A stretch of DNA of 64,000 nt. Origin: Bradyrhizobium sp. CCGUVB1N3. GTDB lineage: Bacteria; Pseudomonadota; Alphaproteobacteria; Rhizobiales; Xanthobacteraceae. Shown here piece after piece: positions 25,335 to 31,624 of the stretch. Where the stretch lies: contig NZ_JANADR010000001.1 in assembly GCF_024199925.1 (NCBI RefSeq), positions 6,885,501-6,949,500 on the forward strand. The letters run 5' to 3'. The translations under genes and the position numbers were made by a program. Each line of letters opens with the position of its first letter. The first letter of the stretch is position 1. The notes below the pieces were generated by a model that saw only the letters and a list, made by a program, of their open reading frames with translations, was not told where the DNA came from and did no database searches.

Positions 25335-25460
25335 CGTAAGCCGCTTCAGTTGACGGCCTCCTTAATTTCTAATGTCGCCTTTTGGCCCCAAGCGGCGGTT
25401 GAGGGATTTCTGCTATTCCGCCGCTGTCAGGGGAGCAGCAGACATCGAGCGAGCGGACCG
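25335..25460. repeat. Dispersed intergenic repeat, right boundary copy
   Basis: Contains TTTTGGCCCCAAGCGGCGG and GATTTCTGCTATTCCGCCGC; related to the stretch at 24448-24540 and, more loosely, to 6670-6745 at the other end of the bacterial block. Phage genes resume right after it. Confidence 0.4.
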
Positions 25461-25500
25461 CTCCCCACTCTCCACCCCACCTCTATCCAACCCGCCCGTG

Positions 25501-25824
25501 ATGGACAAGTCCTCGACCCGGACGCGATGGCAGGCCTATTACAGCACCTCGTTCTGGCTTCGGCGCCGCAAGCTGCAGCTGAAGAACGAACCGCTGTGTC
25601 GGATGTGCTTGGCGCGCGGCATCGTCACGCCAGCCAAGGTCGCCGACCACATCGAGCCGCATCAGGGCGACTGGAATAAGTTCAAGCTCGGTGCGCTGCA
25701 GTCGCTGTGCTTTGACTGCCATGATCGCGCGAAGCGGCTGATTGATCTGCATGGCTACGGCCTGGACGTCGATGACGATGGCTGGCCGACCGATCCGAAG
25801 CACCCGGCGAACAAGATGAGGTGA
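25501..25824 (+). CDS. HNH endonuclease (phage packaging type)
   Basis: 107 residues from ATG 25501. Metal-binding CxxC pairs (CRMC at the front, CFDCH at the back) frame the HNH core VADHIEPHQGDWNKF and LQSLCFDCHDRAKRL (DHI, N in the middle, H at the end). HK97-type phages carry such a gene beside the terminase, where the nuclease cooperates in cutting DNA for packaging. Here it is 19 kb from the terminase, with the bacterial block between, supporting a rearranged prophage. Confidence 0.88.
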   Translation: MDKSSTRTRWQAYYSTSFWLRRRKLQLKNEPLCRMCLARGIVTPAKVADHIEPHQGDWNKFKLGALQSLCFDCHDRAKRLIDLHGYGLDVDDDGWPTDPKHPANKMR

Positions 25825-25828
25825 TGAC

Positions 25829-26248
25829 GTGCCGATTCTGCACTGGCGTTGCGCGCACGGTGAAGCTCCAGCTGTCACGCTTCCGTGCTGGCCGGTTGTC
25901 CCGCTTTCGCCGCGCGACGACGCCGTCGACAGCAACACGGTCCGGATCGTCGGCGAAGGCGTCATCTGGTCCTTCGGCGAGGGCTGCTGGATCACAAAGC
26001 GGGTCATCTTTCCCCCGGGCGTGACGCTGAAGCAGAACCCGCCCTACCTGGAATTGCTGACCTTTGCCGACCGCTTCATCGACGTGCCCGCCATCGGCAT
26101 CTATGCCTGCGACGGCGCCAGCCATTGGGGCGAGATACACTTCATGGAGACCGGCGCCAGGGAGCTTACGCGGCGGCTCGACGCTATCGAGGCGCGGCTG
26201 GCGGGGATCGAGGCCCGGGTGGGCAAAGAAAAAGCCCCGGCGCGATAG
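25829..26248 (+). CDS. Hypothetical phage protein with C-terminal coiled coil
   Basis: 139 residues, GTG start at 25829, four bases after the HNH stop. N-terminal part is beta-rich (VRIVGEGVIWSFGEGCWITK, GVTLKQNPPYLELLTFADRF); the end is a heptad-like helix (ELTRRLDAIEARLAGIEARV). Its stop codon lies in the loop of an inverted repeat (26232-26257). Unknown function, likely a phage accessory or structural protein. Confidence 0.6.
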   Translation: MPILHWRCAHGEAPAVTLPCWPVVPLSPRDDAVDSNTVRIVGEGVIWSFGEGCWITKRVIFPPGVTLKQNPPYLELLTFADRFIDVPAIGIYACDGASHWGEIHFMETGARELTRRLDAIEARLAGIEARVGKEKAPAR

Positions 26249-26257
26249 CCGGGGCTT
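26225..26257 (-). terminator. Terminator hairpin, leftward
   Basis: Ten-base-pair stem AAGCCCCGGC (26232-26241) / GCCGGGGCTT (26248-26257). Read leftward it is followed by TTTCTTT, so it can end the transposase transcript. Read rightward the T-tract is absent because the IS begins immediately after the stem. Confidence 0.55.
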
Positions 26258-26275
26258 AGCTCGACTTTGGCCGAT

Positions 26276-27655
26276 TTATGCGGCGTAGGCGAGCGCGTTC
26301 TCCATCCGGTGCCAGATATGGCGCGGAATTTCTATGCTGTCACGGCGCGGCCGGGACATGAAAGAAATCTGATGAGCCCATATTTGGCGTCGAACGGCGG
26401 CGATCGCATCGCTAAAGGTCAGGGTGGCTTTTGGATACCAAGCTGCGGTTCTGGGCTTCAGCTTTCGTGCCTTGGCGAGGTCGTGGGTCCATAGAGTGAT
26501 GATGGAGTAGAGGCCGAGCAAAATCGGGGTGGAGCGCAGAATGGCTTTGTCCGACCACTGGCGCTGGGTCTCGACACCGAGGTGAGCGCGAACTTCCTCG
26601 AAGGTGACTTCGACCTGCCAGCGACTGACGAACCAAGCGAGGATGTCGCGGGGATGAGCGTTGAGATCGGTCGCCAGGAAAGCCTGTGGGTCGAGTTCGC
26701 CGGTTGGGTCGCGGACGAGCAGCCAGCGGATCGGCACCGGCGGAACACCGCCGCGATACCACAGCGCAGTGCCGGTTGCGATCTCGACGGTGCGATTGGT
26801 TCGGCCGTACCAGAGACTGACCCGATAACGCGTCCAGGACACGTTGCGATCCTTGAGGATGGCAGAGAGTTTTTTGTGGGGCTTGCCTCGAATTGGAGGG
26901 CGGCCACGAGCTTTGCGCTTTGGTCGGGGAAATTCGAACAGGTTGGCATCGAGGCGCAGGCGGGTGACGACGCAGACGTGCTTGCGGACTGCGGCAAGGA
27001 ATTCGATGGCCGCAAAGGCGCTGTCGGCGACCAGTACGATATATCGATCGGGCAACCAGCGGCGGATTTGCCGGGCGGCCTGGCGGGCCCAATCGAGCAG
27101 CGTCTTGGGCGAGCGCGATTTGCCGTCATAGAAGCGTTTGGAGGGGGCGAGCAGCGTGAGGAAAGGCAGCGCCATGACGCGATCGGCCCACGGCACGCGC
27201 ACCAGCAACATGGCAGAAAGCCAGCGCAGGCCGCTGGCTTTGACGAAGTGCCCCTTGGAGGAGCGCACCGGATCGCGATAGATGCCGCGGGCGCTGATCT
27301 TGGGCCCCCAGCGCCGCTCAATGGTGTCATCGAGCCCGATCACCACCGCCTCGCCGGCCGGCACGAAGACCTTGATCAGCAGGAGCAGCAGGTGGCCTGC
27401 CGCGGCCCGCGACGACCACGCCACTCGGTTGAGGACGCGATGGAAAGTACAGAAATCGCGATCGCGCTCCCGCCCTAAGATGCGCAGCGCCGCCGTGACA
27501 GTGCGCCGGCCGGGCGCCAGGATAACGCCGGCGAGCAGCGTCAGAACATTCAGCCAAGTGGGGCGTGTGAACAGATCGGTGAAGACGGCAAGCCGGGCCA
27601 CAAAACGCGGCGGCAGCGGATCGCAAGAGCGGGGGAGAAGGCGGGCGTGTTGCAT
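26276..27655 (-). CDS. DDE transposase (IS701/IS4-like)
   Basis: 459 residues from ATG 27655. N-terminal region with FTRPTWLNVLTLLAGVILAP and FHRVLNRVAW; first catalytic Asp in VIGLDDTIERRWG; second in YIVLVADSAFAA; Glu in RWQVEVTFEEVRAHLGVETQ (the YREK-like helix). SSKGHFVKASGLRW and RQWSDKAI are typical of IS701-type DDE enzymes. The frame is complete, so the element may be active. Exact IS family not certain. Confidence 0.85.
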   Translation of the reverse strand: MQHARLLPRSCDPLPPRFVARLAVFTDLFTRPTWLNVLTLLAGVILAPGRRTVTAALRILGRERDRDFCTFHRVLNRVAWSSRAAAGHLLLLLIKVFVPAGEAVVIGLDDTIERRWGPKISARGIYRDPVRSSKGHFVKASGLRWLSAMLLVRVPWADRVMALPFLTLLAPSKRFYDGKSRSPKTLLDWARQAARQIRRWLPDRYIVLVADSAFAAIEFLAAVRKHVCVVTRLRLDANLFEFPRPKRKARGRPPIRGKPHKKLSAILKDRNVSWTRYRVSLWYGRTNRTVEIATGTALWYRGGVPPVPIRWLLVRDPTGELDPQAFLATDLNAHPRDILAWFVSRWQVEVTFEEVRAHLGVETQRQWSDKAILRSTPILLGLYSIITLWTHDLAKARKLKPRTAAWYPKATLTFSDAIAAVRRQIWAHQISFMSRPRRDSIEIPRHIWHRMENALAYAA

Positions 27656-27770
27656 CCCATCGGTAGAATCGGCACGATGAATCGCAGCAACCTCGTCCAG
27701 CTGCGACAAATTGAGTCGGCAAACCGATTCATCCTGGCCCGCGCGGCACCCATCGAGCACATTGAGCGCT

Positions 27771-28055
27771 ATGGCAAAATCCGACCCAACGCTTGCCCAG
27801 ATTGCTGCTCAGTTCACGCATCACGACATAGAAAAGAGCAGTGGCGGTTATTTAGTTATCAACCGTCGGACTTCAACTCCGGTCGCACGGCTGCGCCCCA
27901 TTCCAGATACCGATCGCTTCGAGCTCTTCTACTGGTCGAACGTGAAGGGGCGCTGGACGACCTTTGGCAATATGGGGCGCATGAAACTCATGCTCACGAG
28001 CGCTCATGAAATCGTCGAGAACGATCCGATGTTCAGGGTTCCGCGTACAAGATGA
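27771..28055 (+). CDS. IS passenger protein of unknown function
   Basis: 94 residues from ATG 27771, divergent from the transposase and lying within the same terminal repeats. Sequence: LAQIAAQFTHHDIEKSSGGY, then RTSTPVARLRPIPDTDRFEL and FYWSNVKGRWTTFGNMGRMK. The strand-rich middle with WSNVKGRW looks like a small folded domain; good coding character. It does not resemble a known antitoxin, resistance or transposition helper protein. The 115-base gap to the transposase should hold both promoters. Confidence 0.7.
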   Translation: MAKSDPTLAQIAAQFTHHDIEKSSGGYLVINRRTSTPVARLRPIPDTDRFELFYWSNVKGRWTTFGNMGRMKLMLTSAHEIVENDPMFRVPRTR

Positions 28056-28094
28056 ACAAGTGTAAAATTGGCCAAAGTCAAGCTTAGGAGGCTT

Positions 28095-28301
28095 TCATAT
28101 TTTCACTGCTTGATCGGGCGGGACAACGAGTCCGAGCGAGCGCCCGTTGTCCCAATTCACCGAAACATCCCACGCGTTTTGAAAGAACGTGGGGGTTCTT
28201 GCGACCGTGCCTTCCGATCCGGGCGGGATCGGATCGGGATCGTCGGCGCCCATCCGGACAAGCCGGATGCGGTCGCCAGCACCGAATGGTGGTGTTTGCA
28301 T
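28095..28301 (-). CDS. DUF4314-like small protein
   Basis: 68 residues from ATG 28301, overlapping the stop of the gene upstream (28301). GDRIRLVRMGADDPDPIPPG followed by SEGTV is the recognisable DUF4314 opening, a small SH3-like beta barrel; NAWDVSVNWDNGRSLGLVVP continues the sheet. Biochemical role unknown. Last gene of the leftward cluster, 10 bases from the IS end. Confidence 0.75.
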   Translation of the reverse strand: MQTPPFGAGDRIRLVRMGADDPDPIPPGSEGTVARTPTFFQNAWDVSVNWDNGRSLGLVVPPDQAVKI

Positions 28302-28711
28302 CAGCCCCTCACGATCTCGATGGTGCTCTGGGTGAAGTTCAGCGAGACGGTCTTGGCGCCGCTGTCGATCAGCTGCTTCAATTCCCGCGCCCACGGCAGC
28401 GTCTCGCCGAAGTCGTCGCCGCCAACCAGCGCATGCGCGGTGTCGTACCAATCCGGGTCGCGATCCGGGTGGCAGCCCTTGGCATAGGCGACGAAGGACG
28501 ACTCGCCCTTGACGATATCGCGCGGCTGGCCGTTCGACATCAGGTAGACGCCCTGATCGTGAACCAGCAGAACCGCTGGCGCCTCGACCGGCTTGGTGAT
28601 CGCCTCGAAGTTATCGTCGTAGTCGACCAGCTGCTCGCCCTGCGTTGGCGCGTTGATCGAGTGCTCGACGACGCGGCGAACGTCGGCCGCATCGAATGTC
28701 AATGTAGGCAT
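28301..28711 (-). CDS. DUF3085-like protein
   Basis: 136 residues. LTFDAADVRRVVEHSINAP, APAVLLVHDQGVYLMSNGQP, FVAYAKGCHPDRDPDWYDTA and LVGGDDFGETLPW reproduce the order of residues I associate with DUF3085, found on rhizobial plasmids and integrative elements. No catalytic site is known. Shares its start region with the coiled-coil gene (28699-28711) and its stop with the DUF4314 gene: translationally coupled. Confidence 0.65.
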   Translation of the reverse strand: MPTLTFDAADVRRVVEHSINAPTQGEQLVDYDDNFEAITKPVEAPAVLLVHDQGVYLMSNGQPRDIVKGESSFVAYAKGCHPDRDPDWYDTAHALVGGDDFGETLPWARELKQLIDSGAKTVSLNFTQSTIEIVRG

Positions 28712-28866
28712 TGCGCTATCTCCTCTTCGTCGTCGTTGATCGGTTCTCCGGTTGCCGCTGCGAGGGACTCCCGCAGGCTGTTTGTCAGCGCCTCGTGCTG
28801 TTTAAGCTCGGCTTCCATCCGCCTGAGCCATTCCAGCCGCGCCTTGAGGCGCGCGATCTCGTCCAT
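28699..28866 (-). CDS. Short coiled-coil protein
   Basis: 55 residues from ATG 28866. Nearly all helix (MDEIARLKARLEWLRRMEAE, LKQHEALTNSLRESLAAATG) with an acidic end. An upstream extension to 28968 would be the antisense of a collagen-like stretch and is rejected. Overlaps the DUF3085-like start by 13 bases. Confidence 0.6.
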   Translation of the reverse strand: MDEIARLKARLEWLRRMEAELKQHEALTNSLRESLAAATGEPINDDEEEIAQCLH

Positions 28867-28907
28867 TTTCCATTTCCCTGTTTCCCGGGCGGCGGGATTG
28901 CCGCCCC

Positions 28908-29264
28908 TCACGACCGCAGGCCCGGAAGGTCCAAAGGGGACCGCCGGGGCAACGGGCGCCGAGGGCAAGCCGGGGGTTCAGGCGCGTTTGATGAATTGCA
29001 GCACTCGCTCCAGTCATCGGTTTCGAGCAGCGCCTCGTCGGTCGTGAAGTGCCCCTCCGGGGCAAGCCCGTGCACCAGAAAGCGGGGACCGCCCTGACAT
29101 TCGCGCAGCTGCGGATCGAGGTAGTCGATCCATACGCTGAAGCGATCATCAGGCGTCTGGAAGCTCGGCGCCGTATTGTTGTGCCAGCTGGTGTCGGTCC
29201 AGCCCGCCGGGATATCCGGCAACGTCGCCGGGTCGTAATCTGGAAACTCGGTCTGGTAGGTCAT
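28908..29264 (-). CDS. Hypothetical phage protein with anomalous C-terminus
   Basis: 118 residues from ATG 29264, whose ATGA overlaps the upstream stop. The body (MTYQTEFPDYDPATLPDIPA, FSVWIDYLDPQLRECQGGPR, FLVHGLAPEGHFTTDEALLE) looks normal. The last 24 residues (PEPPACPRRPLPRRSPLDLP) are the antisense translation of a collagen-like DNA stretch at 28917-28978, so the original end may have been replaced. Function unknown. Confidence 0.6.
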   Translation of the reverse strand: MTYQTEFPDYDPATLPDIPAGWTDTSWHNNTAPSFQTPDDRFSVWIDYLDPQLRECQGGPRFLVHGLAPEGHFTTDEALLETDDWSECCNSSNAPEPPACPRRPLPRRSPLDLPGLRS

Positions 29265-29617
29265 CGGCTGACGCCTTTGTTGTTGGCGATCATCGCGCGC
29301 ACGGCGCCGCATACGGAGCCGACCGCAATCGGGTCGCGATCAACCGCCTGCATGTAGATCGGGTGGTCGACGAGAAAGGGACCGACGTAGGTTTTGTTGC
29401 CGATCATCTCGTCCCACGAAAAGCCGCTGCCCTCGATCACGTATGTCGACATGCCCTTCAGCGTGCGATCCTCCTCGGCCGAAAGGTTGCAAACGGTTTT
29501 CGCGGTGACGTAGACCACCGTCGCCATCGCGGCGTTGTCCTGCGCCTTGGTATTGGCCGCCAGCGCTGGGGTCGAAACCGCCAGCGCCGCTGCGGCGAGT
29601 AGTGCTTTGACTTTCAT
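29261..29617 (-). CDS. Exported small protein
   Basis: 118 residues with a clear signal peptide (MKVKALLAAAALAVSTPALA, cut before NTKAQ). Mature part: MATVVYVTAKTVCNLSAEED, YVIEGSGFSWDEMIGNKTYV and two cysteines (KTVCNL, GSVCGAV). A periplasmic role is likely; an export signal is uncommon among phage accessory proteins. Preceded by the conserved UUCG hairpin at 29662-29686. Confidence 0.65.
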   Translation of the reverse strand: MKVKALLAAAALAVSTPALAANTKAQDNAAMATVVYVTAKTVCNLSAEEDRTLKGMSTYVIEGSGFSWDEMIGNKTYVGPFLVDHPIYMQAVDRDPIAVGSVCGAVRAMIANNKGVSR

Positions 29618-29661
29618 TTCCGTGCTCCATGTTGTGGGGCGACCATCGCCCTCACTGGCTC

Positions 29662-29686
29662 AAGCCCGGAAGCCGAAGCACCGGGC
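29662..29686 (-). promoter_or_regulatory. Conserved UUCG-capped hairpin, copy 1
   Basis: Read on the minus strand: outer stem GCCCGG with CCGGGC and an inner GCTTCGGC giving a C(UUCG)G tetraloop. Lies about 45 bases before the ATG of the exported protein. Same element at 30210-30234 and 31158-31182. Confidence 0.7.
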
Positions 29687-29702
29687 AAGAGCAGCGCGGG
29701 GA

Positions 29703-29840
29703 TCATTCGCCGCTGGCGCGTTTGCGAGGCTTCACCAAGCGCGGGAGCGCGGCGATCAGCAGCGCGAAGCCGAATGGTGGCAGCAGGCAAGAAAGCACGA
29801 TCAGGGAGATGGCGAGTTTCGTCGTCTTCCTCGCGGCCAT
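29703..29840 (-). CDS. 45-residue membrane peptide
   Basis: ATG at 29840 directly after the DUF3489 gene (two bases). MAARKTTKLAISLIVLSCLL then PPFGFALLIAALPRLVKPRK: a positively charged start, one or two hydrophobic helices and a basic end. Too short for most gene callers. Role unknown. Confidence 0.55.
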   Translation of the reverse strand: MAARKTTKLAISLIVLSCLLPPFGFALLIAALPRLVKPRKRASGE

Positions 29841-29842
29841 CG

Positions 29843-30157
29843 TTACGCCAGCTTGTAGGTGGTGACGCCTTCCTCACGCGTGCGCTCGGCCTTCGCACCA
29901 CCGGGCAAGCGGGTGAGCGCGGCGCGCAGCGTGTGCGCCTGCCAGCCCAGCTTCTCGCAGAGGCGATCAACCGTGGCGCCGTCCTTGAGCAGCGTCATCA
30001 GCTGCTCGGTCTTGGTGCCTGCCTTCGGCGCGGCGGCAACAGCGCGAGGCTTCTTGGCGGCGGCCGCCTTCTTGGCGCTGGCCTTCTTGCCGTTGGTCTT
30101 CTTGGCAGCCGCCTTCTTGGCGGGGGCCTTCTTCGCAGTCTTCTTCGTGGTAGCCAT
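29843..30157 (-). CDS. DUF3489 protein with Lys/Ala-rich histone-H1-like tail
   Basis: 104 residues. The first 45 are Lys/Ala repeats (MATTKKTAKKAPAKKAAAKK ...), like a histone H1 or a nucleoid-binding tail. The rest, TKTEQLMTLLKDGATVDRLC then EKLGWQAHTLRAALTRLPGG, is a winged-helix-like DUF3489 domain. Together these suggest DNA binding, perhaps regulation of the cluster. Preceded by UUCG hairpin copy 2. The repeat tail is nearly all AAG/GCC codons. Confidence 0.8.
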   Translation of the reverse strand: MATTKKTAKKAPAKKAAAKKTNGKKASAKKAAAAKKPRAVAAAPKAGTKTEQLMTLLKDGATVDRLCEKLGWQAHTLRAALTRLPGGAKAERTREEGVTTYKLA

Positions 30158-30209
30158 TTTCGGGTCTCCTGTTTGCGCGGCGACCGGAATGGTCCCGCTG
30201 TACTGCCCT

Positions 30210-30234
30210 AAGCCCGGAAGCCGAAGCGCCGAGC
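30210..30234 (-). promoter_or_regulatory. Conserved UUCG-capped hairpin, copy 2
   Basis: Minus-strand outer stem GCTCGG with CCGGGC (one G-U pair in place of C-G) around the same GCTTCGGC core. About 53 bases before the DUF3489 start; followed by TTAGGGCAGT, which copy 3 nearly repeats (TTAAGGCAGT). Confidence 0.7.
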
Positions 30235-30262
30235 GGTTAGGGTTGCGCAGGAGAGCGCGCTG

Positions 30263-30691
30263 CTATCTCGGGTGGGTGATGACCCGGCTCTTGCCGTTTT
30301 TGCCGACGATCTCCTCGCGGTCGCGCAAGGCGGGCGCATTCAGTTCGAACTCGACAACCGTCAGGTCCTCGACGTACTCGCTCCACCAGTCGGCCTTGAT
30401 CCGATACTGCTGGCCGTGCTTGATCAGTCCGGCGATCAGCGCACCGCGCGCATTCTCGACCGAGTCGCCCAGCGCTTCGAAATGAAAATTCCGGGTGTGC
30501 AGTTCGGCCTTATAGATCGTGCGCTGCGCGCGGCCCGCGTCGTAGGCTGCCTCCAGCGCGGCCTTGGCTGTCCAAACCGCAACGTCGCGGAAGTCGGCGC
30601 CGTCGCTGTTGCGAGTCTCCAAGGTTTCGAAGCCCAGCGTGTCCTTCGCGATGCTGGCCAGCGTCTCTTGTTTAGTCGTCGTCACGTTCAA
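30263..30691 (-). CDS. DUF6900-like protein
   Basis: 142 residues. Residues 8-55 (TLASIAKDTLGFETLETRNS, DFRDVAVWTAKAALEAAYDA) form the small helical domain that I associate with DUF6900. The second half (HFEALGDSVENARGALIAGL, KADWWSEYVEDLTVVEFELN) looks like a separate alpha/beta part. No catalytic residues known. Overlaps the next-upstream gene by 20 bases. Confidence 0.6.
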   Translation of the reverse strand: MNVTTTKQETLASIAKDTLGFETLETRNSDGADFRDVAVWTAKAALEAAYDAGRAQRTIYKAELHTRNFHFEALGDSVENARGALIAGLIKHGQQYRIKADWWSEYVEDLTVVEFELNAPALRDREEIVGKNGKSRVITHPR

Positions 30692-30878
30692 TCTCCTTCG
30701 GCTCGCCGATCCAAGTCACAACCGGCTCCTCTGCTGCGCGGCCCTGTTCCTGCGCCCAGCGACGGTCGCTGTAGCCTTCGGCCGCAAGCTGCTTGGCTTC
30801 GTCGGGGCTATCGGCCTCGATCTCGAACACCCAGTTCAGCTTGATGGTTGTCACCACCTCGATCTCGTATTTCGGCAT
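30672..30878 (-). CDS. Small acidic hypothetical protein
   Basis: 68 residues from ATG 30878. A strand-rich start (MPKYEIEVVTTIKLNWVFEI) leads to EADSPDEAKQLAAEGYSDRR, a pattern shared by small DpnD/PcfM-like or 'EADSEEEA' proteins of phages and plasmids; acidic C-terminus. Function unknown. Confidence 0.6.
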   Translation of the reverse strand: MPKYEIEVVTTIKLNWVFEIEADSPDEAKQLAAEGYSDRRWAQEQGRAAEEPVVTWIGEPKEIERDDD

Positions 30879-30891
30879 GGCGCTGGGTCCT

Positions 30892-31125
30892 TCAGGCGAC
30901 AATGTTGTTGGCAACGTGCCACTCGCCATCGCGCTGCTTGAGCACCGCTACGCGGAAGTTCGTGATGCGTTGGCCTGCTGTGTCGGGGTGCACCGAGTTC
31001 ATCATGTGCACGTATTGGACGATCACCGCGTCCCCGAGCGAATTGGTCGACCAAACTTCGGTCTGACCCGTGAGATGGCTGTCCTTAATCAGGGCCGCGA
31101 TGCGGGCGTTAGTCGGCATTGTCAT
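30892..31125 (-). CDS. Small protein, possible nuclear-transport-factor-2-like or DUF
   Basis: 77 residues. TNARIAALIKDSHLTGQTEV, STNSLGDAVIVQYVHMMNSV and FRVAVLKQRDGEWHVANNIV have the cadence of the last strands of a SnoaL/NTF2-like barrel (GEWHVAN is typical), although the protein is only half the usual length. Preceded by UUCG hairpin copy 3. Confidence 0.55.
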   Translation of the reverse strand: MTMPTNARIAALIKDSHLTGQTEVWSTNSLGDAVIVQYVHMMNSVHPDTAGQRITNFRVAVLKQRDGEWHVANNIVA

Positions 31126-31157
31126 TCGTTAGCTCCTTCGTTCCTTTCCACTGCCTT

Positions 31158-31182
31158 AAACCCGGAAGCCGAAGCGCCGGGT
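31158..31182 (-). promoter_or_regulatory. Conserved UUCG-capped hairpin, copy 3
   Basis: Minus-strand outer stem ACCCGG with CCGGGT: relative to copy 1 both outer bases changed (G-C to A-U), a compensatory change that preserves pairing. Core GCTTCGGC is unchanged. 33 bases before the ATG at 31125; a ribosome site (AAGGAG) lies between. Confidence 0.7.
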
Positions 31183-31202
31183 GAAAGGCCGATTTGTTGG
31201 AG

Positions 31203-31406
31203 CTATTCGGCGGGGTACTCGTTGAAGGCCAGCCAAGCCCGATAAGCGCGCTGCAGTTCGTCAAACCGCTTCACCGGCAATTGCGTGCCGTTAGGGATCG
31301 ACGCGACGGCGCTGTAGCGATGGCCCACCGAGTTCTTGCCAATGGCGTAGGCCGCTTGCGCGAACCGCGCCCATTCGTTCTTCAAGTATTGGTCGACGGT
31401 AATCAT
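31203..31406 (-). CDS. Small hypothetical protein
   Basis: 67 residues from ATG 31406. MITVDQYLKNEWARFAQAAY then GKNSVGHRYSAVASIPNGTQ and a helical end (RFDELQRAYRAWLAFNEYPA). First gene of the leftward cluster; the 218-base gap to the rightward capsid operon must contain divergent promoters. Not recognised. Confidence 0.55.
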   Translation of the reverse strand: MITVDQYLKNEWARFAQAAYAIGKNSVGHRYSAVASIPNGTQLPVKRFDELQRAYRAWLAFNEYPAE

Positions 31407-31624
31407 CGGCCTTTTCTGCTGTTGCCCGGGCTTGCGGTTTGCTCCCCGGCGCAAAGGGACCATCGCTCTGGTGCCCGCGTACAGCCAGCATAATCGCAGC
31501 AATGGCACTGCTGAATTGGGCCAGAGCCAGCAATTTCAGAACAGCACCCACTGGTTTCAGAACGCCTGCGAGACGCGCGCCTCGCTGGATCGCAGCGCTG
31601 CGCGCGCTGCAGAAGGGAAAGAGC

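Larger units (their letters stand above)
26258..28084 (-). mobile_element. Insertion sequence with transposase and passenger gene, about 1.8 kb
   Basis: Imperfect terminal inverted repeats: left 26258-26278 and right 28064-28084 agree at about 19 of 21 positions (core GACTTTGGCC). They enclose a leftward transposase and a divergent small gene. No clear target duplication could be read; the inverted repeats might extend three bases outward. The element separates the 139-residue phage gene from the leftward accessory cluster. Confidence 0.7.
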
